From contig NZ_WFIX01000190.1 of assembly GCF_009745985.1 (NCBI RefSeq), forward strand, positions 496,001 to 560,000: a stretch of DNA of 64,000 nt, given 5' to 3'. The position numbers were made by a program, and so were the translations under genes. The notes below the pieces were generated by a model. That model saw nothing but the letters and a program-made list of their open reading frames with translations, ran no database searches and was not told the origin of the DNA. This DNA is from Microbacterium karelineae (GTDB lineage Bacteria > Actinomycetota > Actinomycetes > Actinomycetales > Microbacteriaceae). The first letter of the stretch is position 1, and each line of letters opens with the position of its first letter. This document shows, one piece after another, positions 33,129 through 40,942 of the stretch.

Positions 33129-33143
33129 TTCCGCGAGGCAGAA
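33129..33143. promoter_or_regulatory. Imperfect palindrome matching the 23780 site
   Basis: TTCCGCGAGGCAGAA lies in the divergent region between the SDR and the first alcohol dehydrogenase. With its flanks it reads TCTTCCGCGAGGCAGAAGA, pairing at seven of nine positions about its centre. Aligned with the site at 23780 it gives CTTCCGCGnnGCnGAA. It is a candidate operator for a regulator common to both units. Confidence 0.45.
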
Positions 33144-33245
33144 GATGCGTGTCCGTTCGCCGGGAGCCGATCCACCGTGGACTCAGCACGCGAGGGAGCG
33201 GCACCGGAGGACGCGTGCCACCGGACAACGAGCGGAGAAGGTTCT

Positions 33246-34400
33246 ATGAGCATCACTGCAGAGGCGCCCGCGACGGCCTCAGAGGAGCTGACGGCGGTCA
33301 CCACCCGCGCGGCCGTGTGCCGCGCCCCGGGCGAACCGTGGGAGGTGACCGAGCTCACGCTCGACCCGCCCCGCGCGAACGAGGTGCGCGTGCGCATCGT
33401 CGCGGCGGGGATGTGCCACTCGGACGACCACATCCAGAAGGGCGACGCCCCCATGCGCATGCCCGTCGTGGGCGGGCACGAGGGCGCCGGCATCGTCGAT
33501 GCGGTCGGGCCGGGGGTGACGCGCACGAAGGTCGGCGACCACGTCGTGTTCTCGTTCATCCCCGCGTGCGGCACGTGCCGCTACTGCTCGACGGGGCACC
33601 AGAATCTCTGCGACGAGGGCAAGAACGCGGCGACAGGCGAGTTCCCCGACGGCACCTTCCGCTTCCACCAGGACGGCGAGGACTTCGGCGGGCTGTGCGT
33701 TCTCGGGACCTTCTCCGAGCGCACCGTCGTCTCCGAGTACTCGGTCATCCCGATTCCGAAGGAGATCCCGTTCGAGGTCGCATGCCTCGTCGGCTGCGGC
33801 GTGCCGACGGGATGGGGATCCGCGGTGCACGCCGCGGGCGTGCGCGCCGGCCAGACGGTCGTGATCTACGGATCCGGCGGCGTCGGCAGCAACGCCGTCC
33901 AGGGTGCCGCGCTCGCGGGCGCCGAGCGTGTGATCGTCGTCGACCCCGTCGAGTTCAAGCGCGACATGGCGAAGGTCTTCGGCGCGACGCACACCTTCGC
34001 AACCGCGGAGGAGGCGCAGGCCTTCATCGTCGATGCGACGTGGGGCGAGCTCGCCGACCACGCGATCATCACGGTCGGCAGCCTGCACGACGAGGTCATC
34101 GCGAGCGCCATCGCCGCGGTCGGCAAGACGGGGCAGGTCACGATCACGGCCGTCGGCAACGGCTGGATCGACGAGAACCCCGGCGCCCTCATCGGGTTCC
34201 AGCGGCGCATCCAGGGCGCGATCTTCGGCGGCTGCAACCCGCTGTTCGACGTCCCGCGCCTGCTGGGCCTCTACCAGGCGGGGAAGCTCAAGCTCGATGA
34301 GCTCGTCACCCGCACCTATGCGCTGGAGGACGTCAACCAGGGCTACCAGGACATGCTCGACGGCAAGAACATCCGCGGCGTCATCAGGATCGCGCAGTAG
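33246..34400 (+). CDS. NDMA-dependent-type zinc alcohol dehydrogenase (paralogue 1)
   Basis: 384 residues. Catalytic zinc ligands are in GMCHSDDH (C57) and GGHEGAG (H78, E79); the structural zinc site is CGTCRYC...C (C108, C111, C114, C122). The Rossmann loop GSGGVGSNAVQG follows, and CLVGCGVPTGWGSAVHAAGV is typical of class III-like enzymes. This subfamily (NDMA-dependent alcohol dehydrogenase) binds NAD tightly and needs an outside carrier, mycofactocin, to re-oxidise it. GGAGAAGG lies just before the ATG. It starts a long rightward unit with the aldehyde dehydrogenase. Confidence 0.87.
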   Translation: MSITAEAPATASEELTAVTTRAAVCRAPGEPWEVTELTLDPPRANEVRVRIVAAGMCHSDDHIQKGDAPMRMPVVGGHEGAGIVDAVGPGVTRTKVGDHVVFSFIPACGTCRYCSTGHQNLCDEGKNAATGEFPDGTFRFHQDGEDFGGLCVLGTFSERTVVSEYSVIPIPKEIPFEVACLVGCGVPTGWGSAVHAAGVRAGQTVVIYGSGGVGSNAVQGAALAGAERVIVVDPVEFKRDMAKVFGATHTFATAEEAQAFIVDATWGELADHAIITVGSLHDEVIASAIAAVGKTGQVTITAVGNGWIDENPGALIGFQRRIQGAIFGGCNPLFDVPRLLGLYQAGKLKLDELVTRTYALEDVNQGYQDMLDGKNIRGVIRIAQ

Positions 34401-34419
34401 GTGAAGGGAACGCACCATC

Positions 34420-35910
34420 ATGACCATCACGACAGAACTGCAGGACGTCGTCGCCGAGTCGCTCGTCGTCGACGGCGCCCAGCTCATCGACGGCGAGTGG
34501 GTGCCCTCGCACACGGGGCGCACGATCGACGTCATCAACCCCGCGAACCGCGCGCTCATCGCGCGCGTTCCCGAGAGCGATGCCGAGGATGTCGAACACG
34601 CCGTGCAGGCGGCCGAGCGGGCGTTCCCCGCCTGGCGCGACCTCAACGCGACGGCGCGCGGAGCGCTCATCTTCCGATGGGCCGACCTCATCGAGCAGAA
34701 CGGGGCGGCCATCGACAGCCTCGAGTCGCAGGAGGTGGGTCGCCCGAGCTGGGGGCCGCCGCCCATGGCCGCGCAGCTGCGCTTCATCGCCGGCCAGGCC
34801 GACAAGGTGCAGGGCGTCTCGCTGCCGACCTACTCGCCCGACACCGTCGGGTACACGCTCCGCGAGCCGTACGGCGTCGTCGGCGCGGTCATCCCGTGGA
34901 ACGCACCCGGCCCGATGTTCGCGACCGAGGTCGGATCCGCGATCGCCGCCGGCAACACGATCGTGCTCAAGCCCGCCGAGGACGCGCCGCTCACCCCCCT
35001 CGCCCTCGCGAAGCTCGCGCTCGACGCCGGGATCCCCGCGGGCGTCGTCAACGTCGTCACCGGTTACGGCGCGGAGGCGGGTGCCGCGATTCCCGCGCAC
35101 CCGCGGATCCGCCGCGTCGGCTTCACGGGCTCGCCCCAGACGGGCCGCTCGATCATGGAGGCCTGCGCGAAGAACCTCACGCCGCTGCACCTCGAGCTCG
35201 GCGGCAAGTCGCCGCAGGTGATCTTCGACGACGCCGACCTCGATACGGCGATCCCGGCGATCGCCGCGGGCATCACGCTCAACACGGGCCAGATCTGCGC
35301 CGCCGGCTCGCGCGTCGTCGTCGACCGCCGCGTCCACGCCGAGGTCGTCGACCGCCTCGCGGCCGCGATGCAGAAGGTGACCGTCGGGCCGTGGCATCAG
35401 CAGGTGAACATGGGGCCGCTCATCAACGCCAGGCAGCACGAGCGGGTCTGCGGCTACATCGACATCGGCCGCGAGCAGGGAGCGACGATCGTCACGGGCG
35501 GCGGGCGCCCGGCGGGCGCCGACTTCGCCGACGGCTGGTTCGTCGAGCCGACGCTCTTCGACGGTGTGACCCCCGATATGCGCATCGCCCAGGAGGAGAT
35601 CTTCGGGCCCGTGCTGTCGGTGATCCCCGTCGACGACGAGGCGCAGGCGATCGAGGTGGCCAACGGCGTCGACTACGGCCTCGTCGCGTCCGTGTGGACG
35701 CAGAGCGTCGGTCGCGCCGTGCGGATGACGCGCGCGCTGCAGGCCGGCCAGGTCGGCGTCAACAACGCGCTGGGCGCCGGCGTCATCGGCGCCCCGTTCG
35801 GCGGATACAAGAACAGCGGCTTCGGCCGCACGATGGGCGCCGACTCGGTGCTCGACTGGACCCAGGTCAAGACGGTCTCGATGCGGGAAGCGCCGCTGCC
35901 GCGGTTCTGA
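34420..35910 (+). CDS. Aldehyde dehydrogenase
   Basis: 496 residues, normal for the NAD(P)-dependent superfamily. Catalytic glutamate is in LHLELGGKSP and the nucleophilic cysteine in NTGQICAAGSR; NAD contacts include VIPWNAPGP and GFTGSPQTGR. It would oxidise the aldehyde made by either flanking alcohol dehydrogenase to an acid. It begins 19 bp after paralogue 1 and ends 14 bp before paralogue 2, so the alcohol-to-acid steps are in one transcript. Confidence 0.92.
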   Translation: MTITTELQDVVAESLVVDGAQLIDGEWVPSHTGRTIDVINPANRALIARVPESDAEDVEHAVQAAERAFPAWRDLNATARGALIFRWADLIEQNGAAIDSLESQEVGRPSWGPPPMAAQLRFIAGQADKVQGVSLPTYSPDTVGYTLREPYGVVGAVIPWNAPGPMFATEVGSAIAAGNTIVLKPAEDAPLTPLALAKLALDAGIPAGVVNVVTGYGAEAGAAIPAHPRIRRVGFTGSPQTGRSIMEACAKNLTPLHLELGGKSPQVIFDDADLDTAIPAIAAGITLNTGQICAAGSRVVVDRRVHAEVVDRLAAAMQKVTVGPWHQQVNMGPLINARQHERVCGYIDIGREQGATIVTGGGRPAGADFADGWFVEPTLFDGVTPDMRIAQEEIFGPVLSVIPVDDEAQAIEVANGVDYGLVASVWTQSVGRAVRMTRALQAGQVGVNNALGAGVIGAPFGGYKNSGFGRTMGADSVLDWTQVKTVSMREAPLPRF

Positions 35911-35924
35911 GAAAGGGCACCACC

Positions 35925-37046
35925 ATGGCAACCATCACGACAACCGCGGCCGTCGCCCACGAGGCGCACACGGGCTGGCAGCTCACGGAGCTGCAGCTCG
36001 ACGACCCCCAGGAGCACGAGGTCCGGATCAGGTTCGCGGCGAGCGGGCTGTGCCACTCGGACGACCACATCACCCACGGCGACGCGCCCGTGCGCATGCC
36101 GATCGTCGGCGGACACGAGGGCGCGGGCGTCGTCGAGTCGGTCGGACCGAACGTCACGCGGGTCAAGCCGGGGGACCGCGTCGTCTGCTCGTACATCCCG
36201 GCCTGCGGATCCTGCCGGCCGTGCTCCCTCGGGCATCAGAACATGTGCGTCAAGGGCCTGAACGCCGGCACGGGCATGTTCCTCGACGGCACCTATCGCT
36301 TCCACAAGGACGGCGAGGACTACGGCGGGTTCTGCTCGCTCGGCACGTTCTCGCAGTACGCGGTCGTCTCCGAATGGGCGACCGTGCCGATCCCCGATGA
36401 CATCCCGTTCGAGGTGGCGTGCCTCGTCGGCTGCGGCGTCCCGACAGGGTGGGGATCCGCGGTCTACGCCGCCGGGGTGACGGCGGGCGACACGGTCGTG
36501 ATCTTCGGCGCCGGCGGCGTCGGCAGCAACGCCGTGCAGGGCGCCAGGTACGCCGGCGCGAAGACGGTCGTCGTGATCGACCCTGTCGCGTTCAAGCGCG
36601 ACAACGCGCTGTCCCTCGGCGCGACGCATGCCTTCGCAGACCCCGACGAGGCGCACGAGTTCGTCGTCGCCGAGACGTGGGGGCAGCTCGCCGATCACGC
36701 GATCATGACGCCGGACGCCGTCACGGAGGAGATGGTCAACCGCGCCGTGCTCATGACGGGCAAGGGCGGCAAGACCACGATCACGGCCGTCGGGCACATC
36801 GACGAGAGGGCCGTGCACGTGCACGCGGGGCTCCTCATCAGCTATCAGCGCCAGATCCGCGGCGCGCTCTTCGGCGACTGCAACCCGCTCTACGACATCC
36901 CCAAGATGTTCGGCCTGTACCGCGCGGGTGATCTGAAGATCAAGGAGCTCATCACGAACACCTACCGGCTCGACCAGGTGAACGAGGCCTACGACGATCT
37001 GCACGCCGGGAAGAACATCCGCAGCGTCATCCTGCACGAGGAGTGA
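35925..37046 (+). CDS. NDMA-dependent-type zinc alcohol dehydrogenase (paralogue 2)
   Basis: 373 residues, clearly related to the gene at 33246 but diverged. Zinc ligands are in GLCHSDDH and GGHEGAG, with CGSCRPC as structural site; the nucleotide loop is GAGGVGSNAVQG. Differences from paralogue 1 include the region HIDERAVHVHAG near the substrate pocket and the loss of about 12 N-terminal residues. It probably acts on another alcohol or in another step. GAAAGGG precedes the ATG. Mycofactocin is the expected electron acceptor by family knowledge. Confidence 0.86.
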   Translation: MATITTTAAVAHEAHTGWQLTELQLDDPQEHEVRIRFAASGLCHSDDHITHGDAPVRMPIVGGHEGAGVVESVGPNVTRVKPGDRVVCSYIPACGSCRPCSLGHQNMCVKGLNAGTGMFLDGTYRFHKDGEDYGGFCSLGTFSQYAVVSEWATVPIPDDIPFEVACLVGCGVPTGWGSAVYAAGVTAGDTVVIFGAGGVGSNAVQGARYAGAKTVVVIDPVAFKRDNALSLGATHAFADPDEAHEFVVAETWGQLADHAIMTPDAVTEEMVNRAVLMTGKGGKTTITAVGHIDERAVHVHAGLLISYQRQIRGALFGDCNPLYDIPKMFGLYRAGDLKIKELITNTYRLDQVNEAYDDLHAGKNIRSVILHEE

Positions 37047-37051
37047 TCCGC

Positions 37052-37588
37052 ATGGTGAACCCGATCCTGGACCCCACGGGCGGATCCGTCGAGAAGGCCA
37101 CGGGCGGGCTCGCGGCCCGGCGCCCGCTCGCGGGGGCGCGCGTCGGACTGCTCGACAACACGAAGCACAACGCGATGGCCTTCCTGCAGGAGGTCGGCCG
37201 GCTGCTCGTGGACGAGGTCGGCGCGCAGGGGGTGTCGATCGTCGAGACGAAGGCGAGCTTCTCGGTGCCGGTCGACGAGGAGATCGTCGACCGGTACCGC
37301 GGGGCGGCGGACGTCGTGATCACGGGCATCGGCGACTGCGGATCCTGCAGCGCCGCGGCCGTGGCCGACGGGATCCAGTTCGAGAAGGCCGGCATCCCCG
37401 CCGCCGTCGTCCTCACGGACGCGTTCACGACGACGGGCCGCACGATGGCGGGCGTGCACGGGAACCCCACCTATGAGTGGATCACGACGGCGCACCCGGT
37501 CGCGGTGCTCGAGGAGGACGAGGTCCGCGCCCGCGCCCGCACCCTCCTGCCGGAGATCGTGCGCACCCTCGAGGGAGCGACGGCGTGA
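37052..37588 (+). CDS. UGSC-family protein, cysteine form
   Basis: 178 residues. The family is named after a U-G-S-C motif (U, selenocysteine); here it reads GDCGSCSAAA with cysteines at residues 96 and 99 (codons 37337-37348), so TGC replaces the selenocysteine codon. Also seen: LLDNTKHNAMAFLQEVGRLL and GIPAAVVLTDAFTTTGR. The function of the family is not established; the vicinal thiols suggest redox or thiol-transfer chemistry. GAGGAG precedes the ATG. It overlaps the next gene by GTGA, a pair that is likely to work together. Confidence 0.82.
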   Translation: MVNPILDPTGGSVEKATGGLAARRPLAGARVGLLDNTKHNAMAFLQEVGRLLVDEVGAQGVSIVETKASFSVPVDEEIVDRYRGAADVVITGIGDCGSCSAAAVADGIQFEKAGIPAAVVLTDAFTTTGRTMAGVHGNPTYEWITTAHPVAVLEEDEVRARARTLLPEIVRTLEGATA

Positions 37589-38634
37589 CGGCCCCCGATC
37601 CGGACGTCGCGCAGGAGGCGATCGAGTTCGCCTACGCGCAGGGCTGGTCCGACGGACTGCCGCTCGTGCCGGTGAGCCAGCCGCTTCTCGACCGATTCCT
37701 CGCCGAGACGACACGCGACCCGGGCGAGGTGATCGGGCACATGCCGCAGGTCGATCGCGAGGTGACCGTGACCACCGCCGCCGTCAACGCCGCCATGGCG
37801 GGCTGCGAACCGGCGTACCTCCCGATCGTGCTCGCCGCGTGGGACGCCCTCATGCGAGAGCGCGCCGCGAAGGGCGGCGGCTGGCAGTCGACGAGCGGTC
37901 CCGCGCCCCTCATCATCGTCAACGGCGCCGTGCGCGAGCGCATCGGCCTCAACAGCACGGGCGGGATCTTCGGCCCGGGCTTTCGCGCCAACGCGACGAT
38001 CCCGCGCGCCATCGGCCTCATCGTGCGCAACGCCTTCGGCGTGCGCCCGCACGAACTCGAGCAGGCGACGCAGGGGATCCCCGGGCGATGGTCGCTCTGC
38101 TTCGGCGAGAACGAGGAGGACAGCCCGTGGGCGCCCCTCGCGGAGGAGCTCGGCACACCCGGCGACGCCGTCACGACGACGCTCCTGCGGACAAGCGAGT
38201 TCGTCGACAACCGGCACACGCAGGACGCGGAGCAGCTGCTCGGAGACTTCGCCGACACGATCGGCCGGACGGGGCCGTGGATCTTCCGCCACGCGCAGGT
38301 CGGCCTCGTGCTGTGCCCCGAGCACGCCGAGCGCCTCGCGGGCGCCGGCTTCGATCGGCGCGCGATCCGCGAGTGGCTCGCCGAGCGCTCGGGCCGCACG
38401 ACGGCGCAGCTTGCGCTCGCGGGCAAGGACCACGCCGACGGCGGTGTGCGGTTCCCCTCCGGCGACGGCGATCCGGACGCGTTCCAGTGCACGATCGCCG
38501 ACCCGGACAGCATGCTCATCGCCGTCGCGGGCTCCCGTACCGCGGGCATCTCGATGGTCGTGCGGTACTTCGCCGACTGGTCCGGCGGATCCGTGCCGGT
38601 CGAGCCCCCTGTCGCCGTCGCGGCTTCCCGCTGA
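37585..38634 (+). CDS. UGSC-partner protein of unknown function
   Basis: 349 residues, no transmembrane helix or signal peptide. Conserved-looking blocks are FAYAQGWSDGLPLVPVSQPLLDRFL, AAVNAAMAGCEPAYLPIVLAAWDAL, LIIVNGAVRERIGLNSTGGIFGPGFRANATIPRAI and CFGENEED (shown in pieces). I recall similar proteins beside UGSC-family genes but cannot name an activity. Several Cys and His residues could bind metal. GTG at 37585 overlaps the UGSC stop. It would be a subunit or a following enzyme in the same pathway. Confidence 0.72.
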   Translation: MTAPDPDVAQEAIEFAYAQGWSDGLPLVPVSQPLLDRFLAETTRDPGEVIGHMPQVDREVTVTTAAVNAAMAGCEPAYLPIVLAAWDALMRERAAKGGGWQSTSGPAPLIIVNGAVRERIGLNSTGGIFGPGFRANATIPRAIGLIVRNAFGVRPHELEQATQGIPGRWSLCFGENEEDSPWAPLAEELGTPGDAVTTTLLRTSEFVDNRHTQDAEQLLGDFADTIGRTGPWIFRHAQVGLVLCPEHAERLAGAGFDRRAIREWLAERSGRTTAQLALAGKDHADGGVRFPSGDGDPDAFQCTIADPDSMLIAVAGSRTAGISMVVRYFADWSGGSVPVEPPVAVAASR

Positions 38635-38668
38635 CGGCTCGATACGACGACGAACGAGGAGAGAGTCG

Positions 38669-39775
38669 ATGACGCAGATGGTGCGCGCGGCCGTGCAGAC
38701 GGGACCGCGGAGAATCGAGATGCGGGAGTTCCCGCGCCCGCAGATCGGGCCCGACGACGGCCTGCTGCGTGTGGAGGCGAACGGCATCTGCGGGAGCGAC
38801 GTCGAGATCTACCGCGGCCACATCGGCGCGCCCGATCGGGGGCCGTTCATCCCCGGGCACGAGCCGATGGGCATCGTCGAGGAGATCGGCGATCGTGCCG
38901 CCGAGCGCTGGGGCGTCGCGGCGGGAGACCGCGTCGCCCTCGAGGTCATCGTGCCGTGCCGCGCCTGCGGCGACTGCCTGACCGGCCGCTACCAGGCGTG
39001 CCGCTTCCGCAGATACGGCCACGGCGTGACGGGCATCGAGGTCGAGCCCACCCTCTGGGGCGGGTTCGCCGAACGCATGTACCTCTCGCCGACCTCGGTG
39101 ATGCACCGCGTCTCGAACGACCTCCCCGTCGAGGTCGCCGCCATGTACAACCCGCTCGGGGCGGGCGTGCGGTGGGCCGCGCAGCTCGGCGAGATCGGCC
39201 TCGGCGAGACGGTCGTCATCCTCGGATCCGGACAGCGGGGCATCTGCGCGGCGGCCGCGGCGAAGGCGGCGGGCGCCGGGACGGTCATCATGACGGGGCT
39301 TGCGAGCGACGGGCACAAGCTCGAGCTCGCGCGGGAGTTCGGCGCCGACCACACCGTCGTCGTCGACGGCGACGACGGTCGCGAGATCGTCGACGTCGTC
39401 TCCGAGCTGACGAACGGCCGGATGGCGGATCTCGCCCTCGACCTCACGCCCATGGCGGCCGGGCCCGTGACCGATGCGATGCACGCGGTGCGCCACGGCG
39501 GGACGGTCGTGCTCGCCGGGCTCAAGGGCGGACGGGAGATCCCTCTGGTCACCGACCACATCATCAACCGCGCTCTCACCGTCAAGGGCGCGTTCGGCGT
39601 CGACGCCGGCGCGAACGAGAAGGCGATCGCGCTGCTCGAGTCGGGTCGGTACCCGTTCGAGAAGCTGCACACCCACACGTTCGGGCTCGACGAGGTCGGT
39701 CTCGCGATCGACACCCTCTCGGGTGAGGCGGGCGACGGATCCGCCGTGCACGTCTCCGTGCACCCCGACGCCTGA
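38669..39775 (+). CDS. Zinc-binding dehydrogenase, threonine/sorbitol dehydrogenase type
   Basis: 368 residues. Catalytic zinc ligands are in GICGSDVEIY (C41) and PGHEPMG (H64, E65), and a structural zinc lobe CRACGDCLTGRYQAC is present. The NAD loop is ILGSGQRGICAAAAAKAAGA, a variant of GxGxxG. Unlike the two NDMA-type enzymes it looks like an ordinary NAD(P)-dependent medium-chain dehydrogenase. ATG at 38669 has ACGAGGAGAG upstream. It is 34 bp after the UGSC partner in the same unit. Confidence 0.86.
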   Translation: MTQMVRAAVQTGPRRIEMREFPRPQIGPDDGLLRVEANGICGSDVEIYRGHIGAPDRGPFIPGHEPMGIVEEIGDRAAERWGVAAGDRVALEVIVPCRACGDCLTGRYQACRFRRYGHGVTGIEVEPTLWGGFAERMYLSPTSVMHRVSNDLPVEVAAMYNPLGAGVRWAAQLGEIGLGETVVILGSGQRGICAAAAAKAAGAGTVIMTGLASDGHKLELAREFGADHTVVVDGDDGREIVDVVSELTNGRMADLALDLTPMAAGPVTDAMHAVRHGGTVVLAGLKGGREIPLVTDHIINRALTVKGAFGVDAGANEKAIALLESGRYPFEKLHTHTFGLDEVGLAIDTLSGEAGDGSAVHVSVHPDA

Positions 39776-39805
39776 TCCGCCCCGACACCTGCCGAAGGAG
39801 CCACC

Positions 39806-40810
39806 GTGATCGTCGACGCCCACACCCATTTCCTGCCGTCCGGCTACCCGGATGACGCCCCGTCATGCTTCCCGCGCATGGATCCCATCGACGGATCGGA
39901 CGACCTGCTGCTCGTCTTCGACCAGATGCGCTTCCCTGCGAAGCAGGTGTTCTTCGAGGCGGAGAAGCGCATCGAGGCGCAGGAGGCGTCCGGCACCTCG
40001 GCGGAGGTCGTCAGCCCCATGCCGCCTCTGCTGCGATACGACCTCCCGGCCGCCGACGGGCTCGCGCTCGCGCGACACGTCAACGACTTCGCCGCGGCGC
40101 TGTCCTCACACGACCCCGAGAGGATCATCGCGCTCGGAATGGTGCCGATGCAGGATCCCGAGGCGGCCGCGGGCGAGCTGCGGGCGATCAGGGACCGCGG
40201 GCTCGCGGGGGTGGAGATCGCATCGAACATCCTCGGCAGATCGATCGGCGACGCGCGCTTCCTGCCGTTCTTCCAGGAGGCGGAGCGGCTGGGCCTCGCC
40301 GTGTTCGTGCACGCGATGCCCTCGCCGATCGACCGCCTGCCGGCGAGCGCCACGGGCACGTACGTCGTCGGCATCGAGGGCATGTACGCGGCGGCGTCGC
40401 TCATCCTCGGCGGCACCGCCGCCGCCTGCCCCGATCTGCGGCTGTCGTTCAGCCACGCGGCGGGCGGATTCGCGATGTCGCTGCCGCGGGCGAACTACTT
40501 CTGGGGCGGGTCGTGGAACGAGGAGCCGCGCGACCTGGAGCGCGCCGTGATGCCCGACGACGGGCCGTCGCCGCTCGAGTACGCGCGGCGCTTCTACTAC
40601 GACTCGATGGTGTTCGACCGGCGGGCCATCCGCTATCTCGTCGACCTCCTCGGCGCGGACCGGCTGCTCATCGGATCCGACTTCCCCGCGATGCTGCGCG
40701 AGGAGCCGATCGCCCGCACGCTGCGCACCGTCGGCCTCAGCGATGACGAGTGGCGCGACGTCGCCGCGCGCAACGCCTTCCGCTGGCTCGGGATCCCCGA
40801 ACGCGCCTGA
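39806..40810 (+). CDS. Amidohydrolase-2 family protein (ACMSD-like)
   Basis: 334 residues. Metal ligands: DAHTHFLP at the very start, VFVHAMP mid-protein, SFSHAAGG and IGSDFP near the end, as in 2-amino-3-carboxymuconate semialdehyde decarboxylase relatives. It differs clearly from the amidohydrolase at 26134, so the supercluster has two. Start GTG at 39806 follows GAAGGAG. The ACMSD group decarboxylates or hydrolyses ring-cleavage and aromatic acids, hinting at an aromatic or ring-derived substrate; this is inference. Confidence 0.83.
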   Translation: MIVDAHTHFLPSGYPDDAPSCFPRMDPIDGSDDLLLVFDQMRFPAKQVFFEAEKRIEAQEASGTSAEVVSPMPPLLRYDLPAADGLALARHVNDFAAALSSHDPERIIALGMVPMQDPEAAAGELRAIRDRGLAGVEIASNILGRSIGDARFLPFFQEAERLGLAVFVHAMPSPIDRLPASATGTYVVGIEGMYAAASLILGGTAAACPDLRLSFSHAAGGFAMSLPRANYFWGGSWNEEPRDLERAVMPDDGPSPLEYARRFYYDSMVFDRRAIRYLVDLLGADRLLIGSDFPAMLREEPIARTLRTVGLSDDEWRDVAARNAFRWLGIPERA

Positions 40811-40942
40811 GCGCCGGTGTCTCCCGCCGGACGGAAGAGGCATGGCCCGCGCGCCGGGCGGTGACGAGACTTCCACACAACCCGACCGGGGTCGTGCCCG
40901 GACGGACCCCCACGGAATCCGAGCTCGAAGGAGAGCATCGCG

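Noticed and set aside
37337-37348. Possible selenocysteine codon in the UGSC motif
   Set aside because: The codon is TGC, not TGA, so no selenocysteine insertion is needed.
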